Below, piece by piece: positions 31,548 through 40,816 of a DNA stretch of 64,000 nucleotides. The stretch spans positions 372,001 through 436,000 of the forward strand of contig JAGTXX020000015.1 in the NCBI GenBank assembly GCA_019044685.2. Direction: 5' to 3'. The notes under the pieces were generated by a model. It was given only the letters and a program-made list of their open reading frames with translations. It ran no database searches and was not told the DNA's origin. The first letter of the stretch is position 1, and every line of letters begins with the position of its first letter. The translations under genes were made by a program, and so were the position numbers. Source of the DNA: Nannochloris sp. 'desiccata' (lineage: Eukaryota; Chlorophyta; Trebouxiophyceae; Chlorellales; Chlorellaceae).

Positions 31548-32060
31548 CGGCGGCGGCGAGGTCAGGCTGCGCCTTTCTTCCTTTGGACCCTCGCCGGACT
31601 AAAGATTTGCTGTTTACTCTGCAAAGATAAATATGATACTGGTGGGGTCTCGTAGTGGGCAAGTAACGTGGCTTGGAGTGGCAGATGGTTCAATACAGGG
31701 CCGCTATCAAGTGATTGCAATTGGTGGTGGTGGTGGTGGTGGTGCCATCACAGGGTTGTTGTTACTGGAGCCTGATTCTTATTTATCAACAGATGAAGAT
31801 ATAGAGGCTAGAGACTGTATTGATATCCTAGTAAGCGCATCTGATGGGCAGGTACTTTGCTTAAATACCAGCAACACTAGCCAGAGCGAAGATGGCAGCT
31901 GCAGGGCGGTGATGTTCAACATTGCCGGTCGTTTTCAGCTGCCCGCCCCTAGTTTTTCAACTATAGTTTATGGTCAGATTGCTGCTAATAGAGGTGCTAT
32001 TTACGTTGGATGTCGTGATGATCATCTTTTATTGTCTACTCACGCCTGAGTTTGAAATGT
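31548..32060 (+). pseudogene. Truncated, internally deleted copy of the AASDH-like gene
   Basis: Bases 31548-31605 match 25632-25690 (cctttcttcct..gaccctcgc) and from about 31606 the match jumps to 28660 and runs to the gene's end, so roughly 3 kb of the parent is deleted; the junction falls on ctgctgtttactctg. The remaining propeller part still reads GSRSGQVTWLGVADGSIQGRY, but an extra t near 32030 (catcttttattg against catctttattg) shifts the last codons, and there is no start or adenylation domain. The similarity continues into the 3' flank. Confidence 0.9.
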
Positions 32061-32906
32061 AATTGATGTCATTGGTCTGCAGACGCTGGCAAGGATTGGA
32101 GGATTCCAAGAAAAAAAGAAAACCAAAAAAAAGATATAACTAAAAGCGTTAAGAAACTAAATTTCTATTCTGATAATTTGTAAATAAATTCAACGATACT
32201 AATTGCTGCAGCTTTTTAAGAGCAAAACTTTCGGCGTGATACCGTTCAAATTGATGAGCATTGAATTAATTGCCCTCATTGGCAAGGAGTGAAAGATTTT
32301 TTGGTACTTAATCTTCGTACCAGGTGCCCCCAAAGCCAGCGTTTTAACTTTGTGTGTATATTCACAGGAGAGGTAAGTTACCCTATGATTCTTGTCAAGC
32401 TGCATTTTCGAAATAAAATAATAGATACAGCGGTGTAACCTCGAGCTGATGATGATGATCCTTTCTTACACAGTAGGTTAAAAACAAATCCTAGCATTTA
32501 AAACCGAGCCCTTCAGATCCAGGTATCCTAGGCGCTCTTTAATTTAAGAGAATGTGCATGAGCAAGTGAGTAACTAAAAGATGCGACGGGGACCAGAGGG
32601 CCAAAGTTGCTGAAGCTCCAGGCAGGCAGGCTCTCTGCTATATATGTAGAAGATCTCCGTGTTGCCTGACTAATCAAAAAAGCGATTGCTACAGGTGATT
32701 GAAAAAAATCCTGGTTTTAGAGACTGATTCTTTAGAGAACGGTCCTGACAGATTCAAGACAAGGTTGGCTCTACTAATAGTTGTGCAAAGCGGCAGGTAA
32801 TTTTGGAAGACCGCTGAGATAATCCACACTGCGTCAAAGAGTTGTGTGGCGCTAATCGATATTTGGCTATTGCACATTGAGCCATTTACTTTGGAATTCA
32901 CTTTTG
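32061..32906. repeat. Right copy of the duplicated intergenic block
   Basis: Counterpart of 29105-29775, in the same order. It contains an extra segment at about 32450-32605 (from gatgatgatgatcc to ggccaaagttgctg) absent from the left copy. No independent gene is seen. Confidence 0.75.
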
Positions 32907-34801
32907 ATGGGTAGTTGTTTCTCTTCCGAAAGCTTGGACTTGGAACTTCTTGAGGCCGTACGGGTCAACAATATCGGCAAGGTAGAACGCTTGGTAAGGA
33001 ATGGTGCCAATGTGAATGTTGCGGATAATGAAGGACATACAGCATTGATGGAGGCAGCAAAAGAAGGATATGTAGACTGTGTTAAGCTGTTACTAAAGCA
33101 TGGCGCCGATGTGAATTATTGTGATAATCACAGTTGTACAGCATTGATGTTGGCAGTCTTTAATGGAGACGTTAACTGTCTTGAGGTGTTAGTGAAGCAT
33201 GGTGCCGATGTGAATGTTGCTGATAATCACGGCAACACAGCATTGAACTGGGCAGCCTCTGGTGGGAAAGTTGACTATCTTGAGGTGTTACTGAAGCATG
33301 GTGCCGACGTGAATGTTACCAATAATGACGGCAAGACAGCATTGATGGAGGCAGCCTCTGGTGGGAAAGTTGACTATCTTGAGGTGTTACTGAAGCATGG
33401 TGCCGATGTGAATGCTGCTGATAATGAAGGAAAGACAGCATTGATGTTGTCTTTCCTTCATTATGATGTTAGTAGAAAGGTTGCCTGTATTGAGGTGTTA
33501 TTGCAGTATGTCGATGATATTGACCAAATTAAAAAAACATTGGAGCACGTGAAAGGTAAAGGTAAAAAGGAAATAAAACAGTCCCTTGAAAGGCATCTAG
33601 CCAGGCTTGAGCAAAAGAGACACAACGAGACCCCTCGCTCAGCTGAAGCACCTGCAATACACGCCTCTGGATCATCGATAGCTTCCCCGTTGGCATGGCC
33701 ATCTACTGCTACAAATACCATCTCAGAGCCTACAGCCCCTGTGCAAACGTTCCAACCAGAAGCCGGGGCGATACCTTCCCTTGAGCAAAGAAGATCCGTT
33801 TCTCACCAGACTTGGGTCATTCCTTTTGATCAATTACAGCTTGGTACGTTGCTCGGCCGAGGTTCATACGCCGAAGTCTACCGTGCAACATGGCACGGTT
33901 CTGAAGTTGCTGCCAAACGCTTCACCTTTCCTGGCGGAAGCATCGAGTCAGAGATTGAGTTTTCAACAATGCTGTTGAAAAAGATCAAAGACGAGGCGGA
34001 CTTGTTGGCCGGAATTAGGCACCCTCACGTCGTTGCTTTCTTGGGTATGTGCTCTGACCCGCCATGCATGGTGACAGAGTTGTGCTCTCGAGGTTCCTTG
34101 TTTGACACAATGAAGAAGTGCAAAAGTAACCCAAATCTGGCTGCCAATTTAATATGGGTGCGTCGCTTAAGTATGCTCATCGATGCAGCAGCAGGTATGG
34201 TGCATCTTCATCAACGGACACCAATTCTTCACAGAGATCTCAAATCTCTCAACTTGCTCGTTGACTCTGCCTGGAGAGTCAAGATAGCAGATTTGGGTTT
34301 GAGTAAAATGATGGAAGAAGTGACCACAGAGACCCACGCAGGGAGCACATCGAGCAATATGAACGCACGTTGGCTTGCTCCAGAAGTACTTGAGACGGGG
34401 AAATGGCTCCCTGCGAGCGACGTCTACTCCTTTGGTGTTGTCATGTGGGAGCTTTTAACGTGGGAGCTTCCTTGGACTCACATCAATCAGTTTATGGTAA
34501 GGTTAATGCCAAATGGTGTTAATATAATAAAGTACAGTTTTCTGCATCTCGCCCTCAGATAACAAGTTTTTTTTTTTTTTAGTTTTCATTGCAGATTCCT
34601 GGGGCGATTTTGAAAGGCGACGGGCTGCCTGTGCCCGATCCCAGCGCCCTTCCTGGGCCAAAGGCAACTTCTCCAAGGACAATAGATCGTTACATTGACT
34701 TGCTAAAGAAATGCATGGACAGAAACCCTTCTAGGAGACTAAGCTTTGTGGATATTGCCGCGAGACTGCGGGAACTGGCAGCTGATGAAGGAACGCCTTG
34801 A
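32907..34801 (+). CDS. Ankyrin-repeat protein kinase, tyrosine-kinase-like (TKL) group, probably lipid-anchored
   Basis: Exons 32907-34496 and 34595-34801, 598 aa. I start at ATG 32907 because it gives MGSCFSSE, with Gly2 and Cys4 fit for N-myristoylation and palmitoylation, which suggests membrane attachment. Residues about 10-205 hold six ankyrin repeats; a Ser/Pro/Thr-rich linker follows. The kinase spans about 308-595: glycine loop LGRGSYAEVY, VAAKRF with the ATP lysine, HRDLKSLN catalytic loop, ADLGLSK at the metal site (DLG in place of DFG), and ARWLAPEVL. The intron cuts the kinase after NQFM, and exon 2 supplies the end (RYIDLLKKCMDRNPSRRLSFVDI). Resembles plant integrin-linked-kinase-like and Raf-like kinases in general layout. 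Partner and pathway unknown. The last intron carries a 14-16 bp T run before the acceptor. Confidence 0.9.
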
Positions 34802-35149
34802 AGGTAGAGAGCTCGTAATTGAAACAAAGCATTACAAGACCACTCCCTTCTTACTTATATTTCCGTAAATAAACTGCCCTTTACTTTAAATTAAACCATC
34901 TGTTTCTTTTTGTGTTAATATAAAGAAAAGAGCCATTACAACAAACGTGGGGGAACACTATAAACTGAAATTTACAAAACTAGTTTTTAAGCAGAGGTCG
35001 TACAGTACTTTTAATTATACTCTCGCTGCATTGGCCTTGGCGCATCTAATCTAAAATCAGTTGGTGACTCTAAAGGAAAAAAACAAAGAAAATTGAAAAG
35101 TCGAGTACCGGTATTCTCGATTTTGTTTTTATTTTGTTTTGTTTTAGTA
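34802..35149. other. Convergent 3' gap
   Basis: 348 bp between the ends of the ankyrin-kinase gene and the NUMOD3-type gene; AT-rich, probable 3' UTRs. No gene seen. Confidence 0.5.
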
Positions 35150-36340
35150 TTACCGCTGAGCATGCACATTTGTACTCGATCCATTCCTTACCATTGCTGC
35201 CTGCGCTGCTTCAGCCACCGCTGCAGTTTCGATTGCCTTTTCTGCTGCAGTTTCAGCAGCTGCTGCTGCTTGCTGTTGCATCACAAATCCAGCTGCTGAG
35301 GTAGGTGTGGGAGTCAAATACTGTTGCAATGGGGCCATAGCGTCTTGCAAGGCAGCCACCTGGTCTCTAAGTTTGGGCACAGCAGCTTCAATATTGATCA
35401 CTTTTTGCAACGCTTCAGGATTTCCAGCGAGCTTTGGCTTCATGGGAAGTACATTTGCTAATGCTGTCTCTGCTTGAGCCAACTTTTCTTTTGCATCTTG
35501 CAACTTTTTCTGAGTCGCCACCGCTCTCCTCACCTTTCCAGAAGAGGATTTTGTAGCCGATTTGCGACGAATAGCTCCAGAAGCAGCCCGCCGTTTTATC
35601 CCTCTTTCAGCTAATTCAGCAAATCGTGTCACCATATAGGTTCTAAAGCCACAATCATTCTTTTCCCACTTTTCAAATGTCGTCTCAAAATCTCTTTTGA
35701 TGAAACGCCAAGTAACTCTCGAAACGATTTCAACGGCATCTTCTTGTTCAGACATGGCACGTTCAACGGGATCACTACTTGCTGCCATAGCTACCAAGAT
35801 TTTACTTGCTTCTGCAGAAATTACGGCCTTGGCTTCTGCAACTCGCTCTTTGAGAACAGACCGGATTCGATCTTTGACTTCTTGGCGGTGAGGAGGGCGG
35901 TGCTGGTTGGCTTCAGCCATACGAGCACGAACGTCTGGTCGTTGCATAGCCTCAAAGGTGCGTTGCCTGATTTTCTCACGGACGCTTTCGGGTAAACTAC
36001 GACCTTTATTCCAAGGCGTGCGACCTCTATTAGCAGCACTAATTTTCATACGACGAGTGCGCTCTTTATCACCTACACCTTCCGGAACCTCATGCTCTGC
36101 TCTCTCTACAACGACCTCGCCATTGGTTAGGGGTAGGGTTGTGGATGGAGCAGGCACTTTAGGAAGAGCAGCCACAGAAGTAGAGCGGTCATCGTAAGCA
36201 ATTGCAGCACACCAAAGACGTCGCCGGTGAGCTGAACTTTTAGATGCAGATGTTAATAATAGCGAAGGTAAGCTCAAGGATGTGGAGGGCTGCGCTAGCC
36301 GCACCGAGGCTCCTAATCGTTGGCTAAATGCAGCAGGCAT
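35150..36340 (-). CDS. NUMOD3-motif protein, probably plastid-targeted
   Basis: Single exon; from the first ATG (36340) it encodes 396 aa. The leader (MPAAFSQRLGASVRLAQPS, then SLPSLLLTSASKSSAHRRR) is rich in Ser, Leu and Arg with no acids for about 50 residues, like a transit peptide. Residues about 95-145 carry RRMKISAANRGRTPWNKGRS, ESVREKIRQRTFEAM and RPDVRARMAEANQ; the 'I-S-x-A-N-x-G-x-x-P-W-N-K-G-x' unit is the NUMOD3 DNA-binding motif first known from homing endonucleases and also carried by plant plastid proteins with no nuclease. There is no GIY-YIG or HNH domain here. The rest is helical, Ala/Glu/Lys-rich, likely coiled coil (about 260-340), with an Ala/Glu-rich end. A role in plastid nucleoid or RNA is inference. 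A 140-bp fragment of it survives at 31400-31540. Confidence 0.75.
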   Translation of the reverse strand: MPAAFSQRLGASVRLAQPSTSLSLPSLLLTSASKSSAHRRRLWCAAIAYDDRSTSVAALPKVPAPSTTLPLTNGEVVVERAEHEVPEGVGDKERTRRMKISAANRGRTPWNKGRSLPESVREKIRQRTFEAMQRPDVRARMAEANQHRPPHRQEVKDRIRSVLKERVAEAKAVISAEASKILVAMAASSDPVERAMSEQEDAVEIVSRVTWRFIKRDFETTFEKWEKNDCGFRTYMVTRFAELAERGIKRRAASGAIRRKSATKSSSGKVRRAVATQKKLQDAKEKLAQAETALANVLPMKPKLAGNPEALQKVINIEAAVPKLRDQVAALQDAMAPLQQYLTPTPTSAAGFVMQQQAAAAAETAAEKAIETAAVAEAAQAAMVRNGSSTNVHAQR

Positions 36341-37144
36341 GGCGGTAGATGAAATCCACAAAGCCTGACTATAAAAAAGCGGCCAAGGGAGGAGGAGAGG
36401 CACGTAAATGCTCTCCTTTAATATATTATAGCGCCTAGAAGCTTCACTCGGCGAGAAACAACAATATAGTATATAGAAAAATTTTATTGCGTATGATGCA
36501 TGCGCGTTTTGGGTGCTCCTTCAGGCAGCGAAGGAGAAGACAATTTATGTTTATCGTGATTTCTATAATCGCCTGATTTGAATTGCATTGGTTTAAGCCC
36601 GCCTCCATTTTGTCTGTGGCTTTCAAAGAAAGAAGTGGCTGAAGGGCAGGTATGGGCAGACTTAGTGAAGTGATTATATGTTCCGTTTTCCAGCATAGCT
36701 CATCGTTATTGAATGCTATGAAGAAATTGCCAGGCCGGCGTAGCCACCTGTTCAGGGCATGAGCGTGCGAAGTTATTTACCGGAGCGGTGGACGGCGACG
36801 GCCTGTAAAGTATTATATATATAGGCTTTTCTCTGAAGATTTTCACGAGAACTGCTATGATAATCCCTTCACTATCACACTGCATCTCTTGGGCATGAAA
36901 TTATTGCAGTAAATGATCTAAGTGGCTAGTAGTTTTATCTGTGCTCTTCCGGCGACTTTCTAGCAAAATTCTGCCACGCTGGCACGCTTCCGCTCGGTAG
37001 GCTGCGTCTTTAAACCCAACGCTGCAATGTTTATATGCTATATATTAAAAGCAGATTGTTTCCCCCAATTACCTGTAATCCGATCCAGCGCCCTACGCCT
37101 GCGCACCGAAATATAAGCTACTAACTAATTGCATTTAATTAACT
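36341..37144. other. Intergenic gap between divergent genes
   Basis: About 800 bp, one of the longest gene-free stretches outside the duplicated region and the inverted-repeat element. It includes a TATA-like run at 36812-36824 (tatatatatagg) and an inner Cys/Gly-poor AT-rich part. Neither strand shows a convincing exon; no tRNA fold was recognised. Confidence 0.45.
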
Positions 37145-37991
37145 ATGCCTCGTAATATCCTCATCGCAGTGGACAACACTGACGTAAGTCTAACTATTTG
37201 ATCATTTGTATGAAAAAGCTGACCCTGTCAGCCTTGCTGTCGAGATGGAAATTGGCGTGCTTCTTCACTTGACAATGACAGCAACTCAGACTGAGATTGG
37301 CCTCTTTTTCTCCTCAAATAGACCATCTTTGAGGCTTCACATTGATCCTAAATCATCATAAGATGCTATTCTCTTTGATAAGATTCGGTCCCTGCGACTT
37401 GTAACTACATGTTCTATAGCTAATCTCTGATATTTTTCAACCCAATGCAGGCATCCGAGAAGGTCCTTGAGTGGGCTATCGAAAATCTCTACCGAGAGGG
37501 TGATGAATTCCATTTGCTCCATGTCATCCCTGTTCCCATGCCAGAAGTCATTGGTGGGTTTGCCATGGATAGCATCGTCACAGTTGACCCTGACCCAGCC
37601 ACCGACCTGAAACACATTTCCGAAGCTAAAGAGATGATGAAATCGCGCTTTGTTACTAAACTTGCATCAAGGAACATCCCTTATCAAGTGGAGATCGTGC
37701 ACTTCTTGACAGATGCGGATAGCATTGGTAAGTTTAAACCCCTTGATTTAATCTAAATTGGTCTGATTGAATTTACAAAAAATTGAGTGAGTTCCGACGG
37801 TCGTCTTTAATTTTTAAAATGTCTTTCTCTTTTCTTCAGGTGAGGCTATTGTGAAAAGAGCCACTGCCTTGAACGCTGCTGCTGTATGCATGGCCAAGCA
37901 CCAAAGGGGTGCTATTTCTGAGTTCTTCTTGGGATCTACCACCAAATATTGTACTACACACTGTACCTCTCCCCTCATTGTCTTGCATTAA
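37145..37991 (+). CDS. Universal stress protein (UspA family)
   Basis: Small single-domain USP of 155 aa from three exons: 37145-37183, 37451-37727 and 37840-37991 (GTAAGT donors, GCAG and TCAG acceptors). It opens with RNILIAVDNTDASEKVLEWAIENLY, the typical first strand and helix, then EFHLLHVIPVP. The ATP-binding end reads HQRGAISEFFLGSTTKYC and closes with SPLIVLH; the G-x2-G-x9-G-S/T pattern of ATP-binding USPs is only partly kept (RGAISEFFLGST). No leader peptide, so probably cytosolic. Physiological role cannot be read from sequence. The first intron is 267 bp, the second 112 bp. Confidence 0.9.
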
Positions 37992-38253
37992 TTATTTTTT
38001 AAATGAATAAGCTTTCGACGATTTGCTGGTCCTGTCATTCCTCGCCATTTTGTATTGGAAATGAATGAAACTGTGTTTGTTCTCTATTTTGATAAACAAT
38101 TAATCAAAGAATTAAGGATACGAACTCTTCTCTTTCTAGCTTTTGCCAAAAAAAAAAAGTTTAGAAGACTGACGTGTGCTTCAAGTTTCTTTCTTTAGTT
38201 TTCTTTATATATAAGAGATTTAAATTTTAACGAAATATAAGAATAAAAGCTTT

Positions 38254-39146
38254 CTATTCACAAACTACATCTGAGAACATGCCTACAGTACGCCTTACAC
38301 ACGTCTTTGCCGCTCTCAACTCCACATCAAACACTTCAAATTGCTTTGCCGAAAAAAAAGTTGATGGCCCGACAGGTGGCCCAAGCTCTGGAGGTACAAC
38401 AATACGACGCTTTCCACCTGGTTTCATCGTACGAATACCCATTTCAAACCCAGGGATAAGTCCTTGGATACCAATACGCGTCTGTGCTGGCTGTCCTTTT
38501 CTATAGCTGCTATCAATTACGGCAGCAGACTCATTGTACGCAGTGTAGTCGAATGTGACCTGTTGGCCTTCTTCTGGTAAATTACCAGTACCTTCCGCGT
38601 AATCTTTGTAAATAATACCTTCAGAAGTTACCTGATACCCTTCTGGGGTCAACACAGTCATGTCAAAGCCTTCACGGACGAATAAAGGGAAGTCAGGAGG
38701 GGCAGAATTTTGACGTTGTGTTCGTTTGTTATATTCTAAAACTTGTCTTTCAGGGATTGAGAGGTCTTCTTCTGAGGTGATTGGGAGAACTCGGGTTTGA
38801 CCCTGGCCATCAATAACGCTAGTGGTATCTGCATATGCAGGGGGGTTAGAGATTGCAGCACCAAGGGCTACTGCACCCCCAAAGAGAGCGCGTCTAGTGA
38901 GCGCAGCTGTGGCGGGAATTGTGGAGTGATCATTATCTTGGCTGCTAGAGTAGCTTGCGCAGTGGACATTACGCCTGTAAAATGTAAAGATCGGTGTTAT
39001 AATAAAAGAAACATTGCATTTAACGGCGATTTGTATACAGAAATAAGCTCTTACCTAGGAGCATATCTGCTTGTTTCATATACATGGCGAGATAATATGG
39101 GGAGATGTGGTGCCCGAAGGCCAGTGCTGGTTGCCTGAAGCTGCAT
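38254..39146 (-). CDS. Thylakoid-lumen FKBP, FKBP20-2-like
   Basis: Exons 39146-39055 and 38974-38254 encode 270 aa. The leader is bipartite: a transit part (MQLQATSTGLRAPHLP...) followed by a lumenal signal with a twin arginine, LTRRALFGGAVALGAAIS, and a cleavage site at AYA|D. This fits import into the thylakoid lumen by the Tat route. The FKBP domain covers about 160-255: EGQQVTFDYTAYN, GQPAQTRIGIQGLIPGFEMGIRTMKPGGKRRIVVPPELG in pieces, and FEVFDVELR. The C-terminus KTCVRRTVGMFSDVVC has two cysteines, as in plant FKBP20-2, where the pair is redox active and the protein helps photosystem II supercomplex assembly. Several PPIase active-site residues of FKBP12 are not conserved, so catalysis is doubtful. 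The name FKBP20-2 is a best guess among the lumenal FKBPs. Confidence 0.85.
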
Positions 39147-39378
39147 ATTTACTACCAAAATTTCTATATCGGACAAAATTTTGTTCTCAAGTCCTTTTAT
39201 CTTTAAATAATTCCTTCTTCTCCAGATTTTTTCAAACTGAGGACTGGCCAAGTTAAGACCCTTAATTTCAACAATTCAGCAAGCATGCAGCATATTCAAT
39301 TTATTAAATAAATACAATCAACGCCCCTGAGACGCGACACAGGTTAAATTATTCCCGAAAATTTTGAGATTGCATTGC

Positions 39379-40415
39379 ATGCTTTTTGCCATGTTAGGAC
39401 CCTCCATAAACCGTGGGCTTTCAGCTCAAGCACCTAATTCCAGCACATCGTATCTAGTATCGGAAGCATGTGACGCATCCAACTTGCGAACAGCAACTCG
39501 CTTTAGACCTGCTCGTCGCTCAACTAAATTCATCCCCGCTCGGTGAGCACACAGAACATATTATTAGCACAATTATAGATCAATTCTAGTTACCTTGAGC
39601 TCTTAACTAACCCATTATTTCTCAACTGATACCTCAGGGCTGAATTTCGACCTCAGCAACAAACAAACCAACGTCGCAACTTACCTGCTGCCCCGCCCGC
39701 TCGCACCCCACCACCACCGCCCCCTCCTCCCCCGCCGCCGCCCCCACCCCCTGCAGAACAGCTCAACATCAACATCTCCCGCCGTGGACTTGCCGCCATC
39801 ATGTTTGCTGGTACCGCTGCATGGTACGGCTTCATCAAAGCAGGCGTCCCTCTTTCTGCGGTAGACCGCCAACGCGGCATCGCCTTGCTAAAAACAAAAA
39901 AAGGCAACGTTCTCGCAGCCACTCAAGACGCTTCTGGCCGACTTTTCATGTTTGATAAAGCTGGAAATATCTATTATGATACTGAAGACCCTCGTGTAGG
40001 CATGTATATAGTAGATAAGGGAGGAGAAATGTATAATGAGTTTGTGGATACCGAGGGGAAGGTCCAACAAATTTATATTGGGAATATCGGCGACTTGAGA
40101 TCGATTAAAGTAGAAGAAGTCGGTGGAATTAGCGTTGAAGAGTTACAACGGAGTATCAAGGGATTTAAAGGAGGTCGTGTGGTGGGTTTCCCCAAGGCGC
40201 CAGATGCGAACGGTCCTAGTTGGGAGAATTTAATGCCACCGAACGCCCCAGCTGGCGTCCCGAGAGGCGGGGGCCGTATTCAACCACCACCCTTTTTGGA
40301 AGATTTAGAAGTGGAGTTGGAACCTAGAGGTAGTGGTTTGTTTGGTGGAGGTGGTGGGAACGGGGGGCCAACGAGTAGCCCAGCGGAAATTTTGAAAAGC
40401 TTACGGCGGGAATAA
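39379..40415 (+). CDS. Unknown plastid-type protein with polyproline stretch and one membrane segment
   Basis: I do not recognise this gene. Exons 39379-39542 and 39638-40415 give 313 aa. The first 55 residues are basic and Ser-rich, ending in RFRPARRSTKFIPAR, which looks like an organelle transit peptide. A run of about 15 prolines (residues about 77-91) comes next, then SRRGLAAIMFAGTAAWYGFIKAGV, a twin arginine followed by a hydrophobic stretch, which could be a membrane anchor or a Tat-type lumenal signal. The following 130 residues are soluble and look like a beta-rich fold (NVLAATQDASGRLFMFDKAGNIYYD; GEMYNEFVDTEGKVQQIYIGNIGDLRSIK), and the C-terminus is Pro/Gly-rich and ends SPAEILKSLRRE. 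Position beside the lumenal FKBP (232 bp apart, divergent) is suggestive but no pathway can be named. Confidence 0.7.
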
Positions 40416-40634
40416 TAAAATGAAATATTTTCTTCTTCTTCAAAATTTTAGGCTATCTATACGAGGTGTGATGAGAGAGAATGGAGTGCATGATCTTTGC
40501 GAAAGCTATGCTGTTGATTTGATATAATATGATGTAATAACTGCATGTACTGACTAATGGTTATACAGAGAAAGTTTTTCACATTGCATTTATCAAGGTT
40601 TTTCAAGGTTTCAATTTTTAATTGTTTTTATCTT

Positions 40635-40751
40635 CTATCGTGTTCCTAGAGGCTTCACTTGATCCATGGGCGCATTCCTAACAAAATCTGACCAATGCCT
40701 TGGCATCAATTCAGCTAGTACCACAGGATCGCTACGCTGCAATAAAGCCAC
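40635..40751 (-). other. Candidate alternative last exon of the RavA/MoxR-like gene
   Basis: A 117-bp open stretch preceded by TTGCAG encodes VALLQRSDPVVLAELMPRHW then 18 more residues and a TAG stop (40637-40635). It starts in phase 0, as the splice from the exon ending at 41169 requires. Its protein aligns without gaps to the exon at 40906-40817 (TALVGGATALDLAQLLRGQW...): A, L, L-A, L, W, F and R coincide, 8 of 29, with more conservative matches. So two homologous terminal exons stand in tandem, which suggests mutually exclusive use with alternative polyadenylation. RNA evidence is lacking. Confidence 0.65.
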
Positions 40752-40816
40752 CTGCAAGGAGGCGACAACCCGGGATTTTGTTTTTTTAATGGACACCTAT
40801 TAATCTCTTTTCTTAT

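Noticed and set aside
31633..32049. 138-codon frame as a separate gene
   Set aside because: It is the tail of the truncated AASDH copy, with no start domain and a shifted end.
36341..37144. Possible tRNA or small-RNA gene in the long gap
   Set aside because: No cloverleaf with the usual B-box word and no paired stem arrangement could be found by eye.
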